Origin: Paragyromitra xinjiangensis
Taxonomy: Eukaryota > Ascomycota > Pezizomycetes > Pezizales > Discinaceae
Reading direction: 5' to 3'
Assembly: GCA_038503065.1 (NCBI GenBank)
Contig: JBCAMK010000018.1
Coordinates: 1-64,000 of the forward strand
Length of the DNA stretch: 64,000 nt
Shown here: positions 38,265-49,500 of the stretch, piece by piece
How positions within the stretch are numbered: the first letter of the stretch is position 1
How the letters are laid out: every line of letters begins with the position of its first letter
Position numbers and translations under genes: made by a program
The notes under the pieces: model-generated
Databases searched by the model: none
The model's input: only the letters and a program-made list of their open reading frames with translations
What the model was told of the DNA's origin: nothing

Positions 38265-38816
38265 TCACTTTTGATTATCTGTGCCGTTACTTGTCTCTTT
38301 AGCGTCCTCAAACTTCTCCCCACGAGCATCGAACTTGACGAATTCGTGGGCGATGGATCCCTCGACCAGCACTTCGTAGATGTCCCGTGCCAGCTGTGGT
38401 GGAAAATTGACCTAGCAACGAGCAAAGTTAGCGAATCGAAGAAATAGAAATTGGGGTGGAGGAAGTAACCGTACCTTTTCCGCAGTAGCAGCAGCCTTTG
38501 TGATGACGTCCTGCTTACGCCATTCATCACGTACGGTTTTTCTGCTGGGTTTTATCCGTGCTGCAGCCTCGATGTATCTCATCCTGTCACCTATACAACA
38601 GCTTATTGTCAGTCAATTGTAATTTTCGTGGCTCGCTAGGCTCTCGAGGAAGGGGAGGATGGACAAACCCAGCAACGTTACAATACGACGATCGAGGTCG
38701 TCAATGCCGAGTCGGACTTCAACCATTGTTGTCACTGTTGCGGGGTCAAGTGTTGATGGATCAATTTTCTCTGTGGGAGAGACATCATTTGAGACTGCTG
38801 TTGCTGCTGGAGGCAT
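38265..38816 (-). CDS. AroQ-type chorismate mutase
   Basis: Predicted 136 aa from three exons: 38669-38816, 38475-38590, 38265-38411, in phase. The AroQ helix H1 begins RLGIDDLDRRIVTLLG with the catalytic Arg. It continues DRMRYIEAAARIKPSRK with Arg/Lys of the active site, then DVITKAAATAEK and the last helix ARDIYEVLVEGSIAHEF with a conserved Glu. It converts chorismate to prephenate for Phe/Tyr synthesis, or acts as an extra fungal mutase. I see no signal peptide, unlike secreted Cmu1-type effectors, so a cytosolic location is likely. The region upstream is purine/pyrimidine-biased (CT-rich on the gene strand), as is common in fungal 5' leaders. A telomere-like motif lies about 200 bp upstream. 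Confidence 0.9.
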
Positions 38817-39016
38817 GGCTGCTGGAGTGAGGAGGAGATGGTGGATGTAGGGGAATGGGATGAAGATGGAAACAGAGGAGAGGAGGAGGAAGGGGAGTGG
38901 AGGTGAGGGGTGAAGATGAGAAGAACGAAAGAGCCCCGTCTTGTTCCTGGGGAAGAGGAGACTTTAAAGACAACGCACCTCCGCAGAGACTAAGTTGACT
39001 GACAATCGTTATCGAG

Positions 39017-39029
39017 CAGGGTTAGGGTT
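39017..39029 (-). promoter_or_regulatory. Telomere-like motif in chorismate mutase promoter
   Basis: AACCCTAACCCTG on the gene strand, about 200 bp before the ATG at 38816. It is the closest motif to a start codon in this window. Binding by a Tbf1-like factor is inferred. Confidence 0.4.
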
Positions 39030-39394
39030 CTCCACGCGGCGCAGCGATGCACACTAGACGAAAAAGGGGCCACCCGCGACTAAGCGAGTATAGTGTGTCT
39101 CACTGCACTCAAGCGAACCCACCATCCAGGCTCCAGTCTCTCCCACACAGTCCCGGGTTCGTCCGCAATGCCATTCAGCCCCCATGTCAGCCTGCCGAGA
39201 GTAGACGATGAGGCGTTTGGCAGCGGGACGTTAAGTACATCTGGTGGAAGGAATAGAGGATCTTCAGTAGAGATGTGAGAGGTATTAATAAAACCTAAAC
39301 GCAATAAGAAAAATCTTCTTAATAAATAAAAGAATGAAAACCTCAAATTAAATACAGTTTTAGTCACGTCTGTTTCTGTCTGCTCTTTAAGGGC

Positions 39395-39404
39395 CTATAA
39401 ATAG
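39395..39404 (+). promoter_or_regulatory. TATA box and leader-like sequence with no gene
   Basis: CTATAAATAG is followed at normal distance by a typical fungal leader (CT/CA-rich, 39420-39490), but no plus-strand coding region follows before the convergent NACHT gene ends at 39616. It could be the stump of a deleted gene. Confidence 0.35.
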
Positions 39405-39615
39405 TAGCGAGCCCCCTCTTTTGGCATCTGCATTCCTCAAAGACATTATTACTTCATCCAATCCACCAGACCCTTCTGATAATCACCTCGCCTTTAACGC
39501 GGAACCCTAGGTGTAGGCATGATATAAATATTCTCGTAGGTTACTATTTTGGTTATTAAATACAATGCTCTCCAGATATGGATTGGTTCTATAAATACCT
39601 TGAGAAGCTCTTAGT

Positions 39616-42600
39616 CTATCTATTTTCTGTTTCCGTTTTGGGTACTGTTCCTAGAAGTGTAATCACCTCCTTATGTCCTTGACACACAGCCCTGTCCAGT
39701 GCTGTCTTTCCATTGTTGGCTTTTATCGAGGAATTGGCAACATTGTCAAGGAGTAACTGAACCACTGCTTCGTGCCCTTCAGATGCTGCTTGGTACAATG
39801 GCGTCCGCCCGTATCGATCTTTAATCGAGGTGTCTGCACCTTTCTCGAGTAGTACCTGAACCACTGGATAGTGTCCTTCAGTTGCTGCCTGGTATAGTGG
39901 CGTCCGCCCAAAACTGTCTTGGGTCGAGGAGTTGGCCCCGTTTTGAAGGAGTAGTGATGTTATTTTCTCATGTCCCTCGGATGCCGCTAGGGAAAGTATG
40001 GTCTTTCCATCTTTTTCCACGACCGAGATACTAGCGCCGCTATTTAAGAGTAGTTGAGTCATCTCAAGCTTCCCGGCGGACACTGCCTGGTGAAGTGGTG
40101 TCTGTCCGCGTTTGTCCTGGGCCGAGATGAAGGCTCCTCGTCTAAAGAGTAGCTGTACTACTGCTTGGTGTCCTCCAAATGCTGCGCAGTGGAGTGGCTG
40201 CCGTCCGTATCCGTCAGGGATCGAAACGTTTGCGCTATTCTCGAGAAGGAGCTTGACCACGTCTTCGTGTCCGGCCGCTGCCGCTAGGTATAGTGGCGTT
40301 CGTCCATACCTATCCTGAGTCGAAACCTCAACTTTTTTCTCTAGGAGCATTTGTACGATTGATTTGTGTCCTTCCGATGCTGCGAGAGATAGTAATGTTC
40401 GTCCATCTTTAGCTGTACCTGAGAAATCCTTCGTTTTTGTGAGGAGCGATTTGAATATATTTTCGTGGCCTTTGACCGCTGCCCAGTGAAGCGCGGTCCA
40501 TCCATACTTATCTGAAAGTGCTGCCCATGCATCCATTTCTAGAGCAGAGGGCCAAAGGCCTTCGTCAAGCAGCAACTGAACTATGGTGTCATGCCCCTCA
40601 GCGGCCGCAACAGATAGAATGGTTCGTCCGTCTTTAGCCTGACCAAGTAAATCAACCTTCAGTTTAAGGAGCATTCGAACGATCGATTCATGTCCTTTTG
40701 ATACTGCACGATATAATGGTGTCCTTTCGTATAGGTCTAGGCAAGAGAAATCGGGCCTGTTTCCTGGTGGCGGTTGGGCATCATCGTTAGATACTTGTGC
40801 CGCTACCAAGAAAATCGAGTCTCTTTCTTCGTCTGAAGCCGAGGGGCTGGCCCCCTTCTCGATTAATAATTGAACTACTGCTTCGTGCTCTTTGGATGCT
40901 GCTCGATACAATGGTGTCCACCCATTTCTGTCTACAACCCTTGGGTCCGCGTTGTGATCGAGGAGAAGCTTAACCACCTTTTCATGGCCATAGGCAGCCG
41001 CCATGCATAGTGCTGTGGTTTTATCTTTGGCCCTGGCCGAGGGATCGGCCCCCTTCTCAAGAAGAAGCTCGACAATTGCTTCATATCCTTTCCATGCTGC
41101 CACGTAGAGCAGTGTCCGCTCATTTCCATCCCTAGCTGAGACACTTTCTCCGTTATCCAATAGGCTTCGAACGACCGCTTCATTACCTTTAGAAGTTTCC
41201 AAAAACAATCTTTTTCGAGTATCCTCATCAAGAAGCGGTGGGGATGTCGCAGGAGAGATATCAAGGATCTCGATTATCGCGGTATGTCCTTCTGATGTAG
41301 CCAGGCTCAATGGGGTCCGCCGGTGTTTGTCAAGAATCGACGGTTCAACTTTCTTCTCGAGGAGAAGCTTTACCACCGCTACCTGCCCTTTAGATGCTGC
41401 CCAGTGCATTGCTGTCCATCCGTTTTTGTCTAGGGCAAGAGGGTCGCCACCTCTGTTGAGTAGCAAAAGGACTACTGCCTCGAACCCTTCAGATGCTGCC
41501 AGGCTCAGCGCTGTTCGCCCATGTTTCTCCAGAGTTGATTGATCAGATCCGTTATCGAGTAGTAACTCAACTACTGCTGCATCCCCCCCGAATGCTGCCC
41601 AGTGCAGCACCGTCCATCCGTTGCCATCCGTAGCCAACAGGTCACCACCTTTATCAAGAAGTAAGCGGACCGCTTCCCCAAACCCTCCGCATGCTGCTAA
41701 GGACAATGGTGTCTTTCCATCGTCTTCAGGGGCGGATATATTAGCTCCATTACTAAGTAGGAGCTGGATCACCATTTCGTGACCGTTGTAGGACGCCCAG
41801 TGCAATGCCGTCCAACCGTCGTTGTCCGTAGCTGATATATTAGCACCTCTCTCGAGAAGTAAGTTCACTACAGTATCTTTTCCTGTAGATGCTGCTAAAG
41901 ACAATGCTGTTTGGCCATCATCATCGGTGATAGAGATATCAGCTGCTTCGTCTAGCAGAGCCCGTACTGCCTCTAAATGTCCTATTGCCGACGCAATGTG
42001 CAACGCAACCTGTCCTTTGGGATATTGGTCAAAGGCAAGCTCTCCTTTTCTTTGTTTTCGGAAGCTTTTAGCTTGCAAGTAAGAGGAGATTGAACATAGG
42101 TTTCCAAGAAATTTGAGGAAAGGGGTTTTCGATAGTGCTTCGTCGCAGGATTGAAGATGATGAGATAGATTACTTGCTGCATAATTCAAGAAGGGATACA
42201 CTTCAAACCTATCACCGAGAGATTTATTGGAAGTGCAAGCGCCTTGAGCAAATGCGTCTGATGAGAGGAAAGTGCAACAGTCAATGGCAATGTTAAAGTT
42301 TGCATTGTTATGATCTTTAGGAAATTTCTGAAGCACTCGATGACTTAACAGATATTCCTGGATGCTGTAGTGTGCGAGTTTGACTGATTGAGTTGTCTTG
42401 TAGACGTCGATTACCACCAGGTTAGCACAAACCTCAACTAGTGTTGATTCATCAGGTAAATCTGGTTCACCAATCGACACAGCGGCCCTGAGCTCCTCGA
42501 CCGTGAGTGGCCGTTTCGCATTCATCAGCCAGGAGAAGATTTTGAATGCCAGATTTGTATGTTTCCTTTCCTGGTTAAAAACCACTTCCATGATGTGGTC

Positions 42601-44370
42601 GTAAGTATTTACCAAACTACCCTCGATCGCGAGGTTCTTGTATTTCTCCAGTGCCGCCGGTGCACCTCCGGCGATGGTTTCTTTGATGAGGTAGTCTATT
42701 TGAAGGCGAGCGGAAAGGAACCTATACCGGTTAGTATAGATAAATGTGTTCTAATATCTATGTCACCTACACTCCTTTCGAGGATTTTATAATCTGCGAT
42801 ATGATCTCATCTTTTGCTTGACCATGACAGATTGAGACTCCCAAATGTGGACTCTTATCAATCTCTGCCCTGATAAAAACCTCCAGATCTGAAAGTGCCG
42901 ACTCGACCCCGATCTGTGGCGTACGGGAAAGAGAGATCTCGATGTCTTGCTCTCCCGGCCTGCTAGTTAAAAACAGGTGAATACCATCCTCTGCCATCCG
43001 GTGTATTATCGGAAGAATTTCCGTTTTGCGAAGAGTTGGATCACATTCGTCGAGAGCATCGAAAACAAAAAATACTTTCGCAAAAGAATCTTTAGCCACA
43101 AGAATAGCAGAATATAATTCCTTGGCAGTAAGAATTTTCCCCCGAGGTTTCATTTCATCGTATAATAGTTCGAGATGCCGGGGGAGGTTTGTTATCTGAT
43201 TAGCAATTTGTTTCACTAGACTTGCTAACAAGTTGCCAAGCTCAATATCCTCTTTGTAACTAAAGTAGATGTAAGCGACTGCATAACTGGCCTGATTGTC
43301 GGCCACCTGCGATCGGAGGAAATCAATTACTGCGGAACTAGGTTCGAAGGGATCGACTCGTTAGTTACAGGCCCCTAATTATGGTAAAAGAATTTGATAC
43401 CTCGTGACGGTCTTTCCGCTCCCAGCTTGTAAGTAATTCCCACTTTTTAGTACCGATGTTCCATAGATGAAGGATTTTATGAGTGCATACCGTTGCCATG
43501 AACCCAGAGGAGCCGGGAACCTTTACCCTCAGACCATTCGAGAAACTTAGGTGACTTTAGGATCCAAACGCTCGAGTCTTTCGTCCTCATAGCGCTGATC
43601 ACGGTGTGATCTCTATCAAAATCCCCTGGGTATATCCAACTGAGAACCCTTCTACGTTTTTCGATGGCTGATGGTCGAGGAGCAACGGGTTAGCATAGGC
43701 GTCATAGCTTGCGAAACCCACGACCAGCCTTCTTACCTTTTAGCATAACCTCCTGTCTTCTCCAAGTCCTTAGGGCCTCAGTTTCTTCCTCGGTATGCTT
43801 TATTTGAGTACCATCTTTTGCCGTAAGAGTATTTTCTTGGGCGGTGGAAACTTCATCTGTGGCAGAAAAGTATGCATTTTCTCCGAATACTTGGATGGCT
43901 TGAGACAAAGGTCTAGGTTTTAAATCAGTGAAATCCTATTAGGGATTTTGTAAGATTTTTTACGTGACGTCTAAACTTAGCATTAAATTGACCATAGATC
44001 TGTAGCGTTCAATTTGGGAAATGATGCGTAATGTTTCGTTTTCCTTTAGTGGCCATAGTATCCGGATCCTTTTTAGCTTCCCTTTGCTTTCTTGGGCTTG
44101 CAGCTTTTTTGTAAGACTACTCAATTCTGCTAACCAGTCATGGAGTATGCGGTCCACGGCAGAGACTTGTAGTGCTGGCATCCTACCACCTTCAACGGAA
44201 TTGAGTAGGCTCTGGAGACTGGAAGCAAAGGAACTGAGCTCCTGCGCAAGTAATCTAATCTCTCGGTCTGCATATCGTATGCTGCCTATGTATCCCCAGC
44301 TTATGGTAGCCGCCTGGCCTGTAAGCTGAATGAGGCCTATGATACTCGCCACAACACTGATAGATTCCAT
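39616..44370 (-). CDS. NACHT-ankyrin STAND protein with HeLo/SesA-like N-terminus
   Basis: Predicted 1485 aa from six exons: 43964-44370, 43737-43912, 43491-43667, 43401-43425, 42771-43337, 39616-42721. Phases agree throughout. Residues 1-135 start MESISVVASIIGLIQLTGQA and predict a helical domain like the HeLo-like/SesA N-termini of fungal STAND proteins, which can trigger cell death. Walker A GNAGSGKT (about 252-259) is mostly encoded by a 25-nt exon. Walker B is VFDALDEC (about 353-360), followed by LTSRPG and a winged-helix region (about 510-540). About 24 ankyrin repeats fill residues about 687-1480, many in alternating types (GWTxLHWA / GRTxLSLA). It probably acts as an intracellular sensor whose repeats bind a non-self ligand. 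No frameshift is seen. A 72-bp duplicate of the gene start lies directly upstream. Confidence 0.9.
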
Positions 44371-44442
44371 TCTTATGGTAGTCGCCCGGTTTGTAAGCTG
44401 AATGGGGTCTATAACACCTATCGCAACGCTGACGAATTTTAT
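44299..44442 (-). repeat. 72-bp tandem duplication across the NACHT gene start
   Basis: The first 24 codons (44299-44370) are duplicated immediately upstream (44371-44442), in frame. Both share ATTCAGCTTACA and GCGRCTACCATAAG. In the upstream copy the start ATG is ATA and several GGC-type codons are changed G to A. No in-frame ATG precedes it, so 44370 remains the start. Confidence 0.85.
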
Positions 44443-44775
44443 TCTTAATGAGATTAAGGCTGATAGGAAATGAATATTCGGTGTGAGGAAGCTCTAGTGG
44501 GAACTGTGCACTGCGCGTGCTGTGTTGATTGCTGCAGAAATTCGCGACATCAATGAAATATGATGGTCTGATTGCGGGGGTTTAAGGGTAAGGGTTAAGG
44601 TACTGACACCTACACTTCTGTGTAACCGCATGATATCACTACAGAGTGGAACTTTCGGTCAAACCTCAAGAAGAGTTAGAATTAGGTATTACAAAAATTA
44701 TCGGACCAACCATAGATGAGAGCATATGCTTACCAGATCAGGTTTGAGCCTTGCGCTAGCACTCTACTAGTGAGG

Positions 44776-45400
44776 TAATGCATCGGCAAATGCATCATTT
44801 CCCCACCCATTATTTCTTGTGGATAAGTCGTCTGTAAAGTCGTTAGTACTCGGGTCAGGGGAAAAGTACCTGAAAACCGGGGGGAGTGTAGCAGGGTGAT
44901 TGGCTAGATCACAGAGTGGTGGGCCTTTGGGGGTATTCTGCCCAATAGAGCCCCCAGTTTATACACCCCCAGTTTTTAGGTACCTTTTCCCCGACTCGAG
45001 TAAAGGCATCAAGAAAGCCGTCTGCTCGGGAAAGTCGTAGGGAAATGTATTACAGGCATAGCAAAAATTTGTATGGGGAAGGCATCAAGAAATGTATTAG
45101 TAATGGAATCAGTAAACCACTTGCACTATCTTTGCTATGATTCCAAATATCCCGCTTATTCCAGAAACGCAGTCAGATACATATTTGTCGATGCCTTTAC
45201 TAATTCCTTTCTAGACGACATTATTGTGTGTTCCCAAGCACCAATTTCCAAATGCCTTTATGATGCCTTCCTTGATGTTTTTCGTGGTGGCCTTCTTAAA
45301 TACACATTTTCTGATACCTTCCTCAAGAAAGACACTAGTAAAGTGGTTTGTAAATGCATCATAGAAACTTAGATTTGTATGAGCAATGTGTAAATTTATG
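44776..45400. repeat. Fold-back array of a degenerate 12-bp unit
   Basis: Units like GGCATCAGTAAA, GTCGTCTGTAAA and GGCATCAAGAAA run on the plus strand to about 45120. After a short spacer, the same unit runs on the minus strand (TTTACTAATTCC, GATGCCTTCCTT, GATGCCTTTATG) to about 45400. This resembles fold-back elements whose arms are made of short direct repeats. Limits are approximate. Confidence 0.6.
44849..45000. repeat. MITE-like element, family C, nested
   Basis: 152 bp with roughly 35-bp inverted ends (CTCGGGTCAGGGGAAAAG and CTTTTCCCCGACTCGAG), flanked by TA on both sides. It sits inside the 12-bp array: removing it rejoins two array units (GTCGTTAG-TAAAGGCATC), so it inserted after the array formed. 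Confidence 0.82.
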
Positions 45401-45480
45401 CATTTACTTCCGTAGTAAAGGTATTTTTGAAATTCGCAATGGTTGCCCCCATGGCCAGCCCTCTAAGTTTTATAATAAAT

Positions 45481-45969
45481 GTTCTGACCTCATGTATCCC
45501 GAGAATATCCATTTGTAAAGGGGCCGGCCCATTTGCAAATGGGATCACTTTGAACACCGGCTAGCCCATCTACAAAGTGAAACTAAAAGATGGCCGATAT
45601 TCAAAATTTCCACTAAGGCAAAAATTCTCTTCTCACCCAACCACCACCTCTTGTGGCATTAACTACAACTATCCAAATTCACAATTTACAATTACGAATA
45701 CATAGGCGGAGCTTGGGTTACATAGTTATCATATACAATGCAGTATAGTGTATGGTATGTATGTATGGTGTTGAGGCTACTAGTAGGCTGGTAGTCGTAT
45801 TTCATTCCCAATGAATTTGAAATTGTGATACGTATACCTACATGTACTTGTGTGTTGAAAGCTCGCTTACAGATAGTGTATTCCTTAAATATCGGCCATC
45901 TTTTAGTTTCACTTTGTAGATGGGCTAGGCCCCTTTACAAATAACCATTCTTAGAATACGGGTCAGAAC
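45481..45969. repeat. MITE-like element, family B copy 2
   Basis: 489 bp with terminal inverted repeats starting GTTCTGACC. It shares the GATGGCCGATATTCAAA block and TTCCACTAAGG with the copy at 13701-14264. It is non-coding. Confidence 0.8.
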
Positions 45970-46538
45970 CTATATCAATACTACACATAAGACGAAATTG
46001 TACCTATGAGAACGATACGAACCTTGTTGCATGTCCAATTGATATCTAGCACAGAAGGTCCACTACAGGATGTGCTCGGAGTGGAGAAAAAGGACCAAGG
46101 GGTGTTTGCTCTAGTAACGATTTAGGGAGGTCGCAGATTATCCAGAGGCCACATTGTAGGTGTTTCTAGGTTTGTTTACCATGAATCATATTACAAACTA
46201 GATGTGTAGCTCATTTTAAACCCACACTGACTCGCCTGATGTAGATATCCGGAAATCTATACCGCGCGCCAGTTTTCCTGTATTAAAGGTTTGGGTTTAG
46301 GTTTCCCCGTTCGTAAACGAGCAAACGGGCTAGTAGAGAGACGGACTATATATAATGACTAAGAATTTTGTAGGAACAAAGGAGGTTGAAACGGGGAATA
46401 ATATTAATGAGAGAGTACATTCAGCGGTTGATCCTAACTTGTACAGCTTATAAATAGTATTTGAGGGGCAGATTACATAACCCTTGGAAATTTGGCATAA
46501 AGAGCGCGGGTCATACAAAGTAAGGGAATGAGGGGAGC

Positions 46539-49500
46539 CTAGAGAAAATCCTTTCGTCGTGTCCCCAGTAATTTTTGCACAGCCAAATATCCATTATCCT
46601 GTGTAATTTTCATCGCCGTCCTTCCACCATTATCCCAAGCACCTAGATCAACACCACTATAGAATAATAATTTGACCGTATCCCTATATCCACCTTCCGC
46701 TGCCTTATGCAATGGCGTGCTCCCAAATTTATTTTTGGTATTCGGGTCAGCTCCACCATCTATTAGGAACTTCACTACATCGTGATATCCTTTGCCCGCA
46801 GCGAGATGCATTGCTGTCTCAGCGTTGATATCCCTAGTGTTCATATCAACATCCTGGCCTATTAACAGCTTCATGCAATCCCCACGATTCATTCCTGCTG
46901 CCCTGTGCATCGCTGTTCTGCCAAGTATGTCCTTGGCGTCGAAACTCGCTCCTTTTTGTAACAAGAGCTTGACTGTCCCTTTGTGTCCTTGGCTCGCTGC
47001 GATATGAAGTGCTGTTTTCCCTTCGTGATCCTTGACATCTGGATCGGATCCTTTGTTTAAGAATAGCTTCACAACAGTCTCATGCCCCGATTCTGCCGCG
47101 AAATGCATCGCGGTTCGGCCGAATTTGTCCTTCAAATCTGGATTAACGCCACTATTCGTCAAGAATTCTGATGTGGATTCGTGTCCACTTCCTGCCGCCG
47201 CGTGCAGCACCGTCTTGCCATCAATATCTTTGGCCTCTGGATCACATCCCTTTCCTATTAGAATCTCTAAAGTGGTTTGGTGTCCCATCTCGGCAGCTCT
47301 GTGTGTTGCTCTCTTGCCAGATTTATCCTTTATGTCTAGATCTGCGCTGTTTTCAGTCAGAAGCACTACTGCGGCTTCGTTCCCTTTTCTTGCTGCGATA
47401 TGAAGCGCAGTACTTCCTTCGTTGTCTTTCTTATCGGGGTCGAATCCTCGCTCTAGAAGAAGCTTTAAGATGGCAACTTGGCCAAGTTCCACTGCCTTAT
47501 GCATTGATGTCCGGCCGTCTTTTCCCTTGACATCAGGATCAGCATCTTCTTCTAGCAGGAGTTTCACAGTGGCCTGATGTCCGTTCCCTGTTGCTGCATG
47601 AATGGCTGTCTCGCCATCTTTATCTTTGATAGCCAGATTCGATCCTTTCCCCACCAGGTATCTAACAACGGAGTCGTGGCCACTTCCGGCCGCCCTGTGC
47701 GTTGCAGTCGTGCCATGCTTGTCCCTAACATCTATATCTGATCCTTTCTCCACCAAAAACTCAACCACAGACTGGTGTGCCGTTTCCGCCGCTCGATGTA
47801 ATGGTGTGCGACCAGATCCGTCCTTAATATCTAAGGAGGCTCTTTTATCCACCAACAGCTTCACCATAGCGTTATCACCAACCGCTGCCAACAAATGTAA
47901 TGGGGCCTCCCTTGTGGAGTTTTGCTGGTCATCGATATCCGCACCGTTGAGCAGGAGCAGCTTGACGATCCGACCTCTCTCCGATTCACTTTCATTCTGC
48001 GGTGCATTAGCGATGAGATGCAAAGCTGTTCGTTTGGTCGTATTATCTGCTACCGCTGTTGCGCTTGCTCCAAATGAAAGTAATAGTTTAACGAGGGTCT
48101 TGTCTCCATTTTCGACTGCTAGAGCTAACGGCGTTTTCCCTTTGATTATCTGGGTGAGCGGTTCTGTGAGTGGGTTGGCAAGCTGCTCGGGGAACGGCCT
48201 GTCGATTTCTTGAATATCGATTTCCCTAAGGATCTCGTACACTTCAAGTGCTTGGTGAGCGTGGACCGCACGGTGCAAACGAAAGGGAGGGGTCTGGGCA
48301 TCCGCTGGGGGGTTTTGGGGAGATTGAATAAGGTCTTTGCCAAGCTCCACACCAAACTCCTTCATTGTAAGCCTTATGTTATGAGTCTCCGGATGTTCCG
48401 TGCCTAGCTGCTCGACGAATTCTCGGACAAGTCGCATGCATACCTCACGAGCTTGATCAAAATTCTTCTTGGCGATCAAGGCATTAGCTCTATGTATGCA
48501 CATACTCCGGATCCGTTTGCAGAGTTCTTTCGCATCTTTCGCTCGATCTTTACTTTCGAACTTCCTTGAAATCTGCAAAATCTCAGGAGCTTTGTCGACG
48601 AGGTTGGGAAGTTTATCCGCTTCAAATAGAGCAGGCACGACGATCCTGTAGGCATCATCGAGAGTTGCCAGCCCAGATTTCTCGATAATCTCCGCAAGGT
48701 CACTAACTTTTTTGTTGGAAACCCTCAGAAGTCGTTTACCTGGGATAGGCTTAAAACTCGTTTTGCAAACGATGGGAGTGGTCGGTTTCACAGCTTGAAA
48801 CATGAACTTTGACAAGATGAATTGAGCACACATCCTAGTGAGAGATGTTGTGTTGACTATCCCTTGAAGTGTTTCGTTGATTGATTTGGTGTTCATGCAG
48901 TATAAAACGCGGGACTCGTGGACTTTGTGGTTTTGGCATGCCTCTTTGATGTCTTGTACATCCACGCGATCGATTTCTCGAGAAATCCACCAGTCGGAAA
49001 GCACTCTCCCAACATCATCCCCACCATACCCAGCTGAGCCAATGATCCAGAGATTGTTACCTTCATCGGTAGCCTTCTTTTGTTTTCTGAGATGAAACAT
49101 CCACAGAGACATAATCGCCTCTATCTCCGCCCAGTCAGCTTTCCAAGGCCCCAAATCATCTCCATCAACCGTTGGGTTTCGTTGCATCATCAGCTTTACA
49201 AAACCATTGGTGCCACCCCTTTCACTCCTAGTCCTAGCCGTTAAAACCCATGGGAAATCTGTAAGCCTTCTGAGATCTAGCTCGATGCCATCTCGCGAGT
49301 GATTCCACAGATGATTCATGACGGCTTCAACCGTTTCTGTGAGCACAAGCACCGTTTTGTGTAGTTCCCCCAACCAGGCTGGTCCGGCTATTTGACCGAG
49401 TCTTATTCTGGCCCGCAAAACGCGAGAAATTTCCCGTGATCCCCCCTGATGTCTAGGCTGGGGGTAATCTTTTGTGATGAGACCCCAGGATTTGCAGGTG

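Larger units (their letters stand above)
38817..39615. other. Promoter region and gene remnants
   Basis: It holds the chorismate mutase 5' region, a telomere-like motif, a 95-codon minus-strand frame (39080-39367) of coding-like composition but no known family, and an isolated TATA box with leader-like sequence. Nothing is supportable as an intact gene. Confidence 0.55.
44371..46538. other. Gene-free, repeat-rich region
   Basis: This 2.2-kb stretch has no supportable gene. It is largely built from a 12-bp fold-back array, a nested TA-flanked MITE and a family B inverted-repeat element. The remaining part, 45970-46538, shows nothing recognisable. Confidence 0.65.

Noticed and set aside
39080..39367. 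95-codon minus-strand frame with coding-like composition
   Set aside because: No family signature and no convincing splice partners. Kept only as a possible remnant.
44580..44600. GGGTAAGGGTTAAGG as a further telomere-like site upstream of the NACHT gene
   Set aside because: Two mismatches to the motif, so not counted among the eleven sites.
46792..48213. Long plus-strand frames (71-203 codons) opposite the ankyrin repeats
   Set aside because: They are antisense shadows created by the periodic, GC-biased ankyrin codons.
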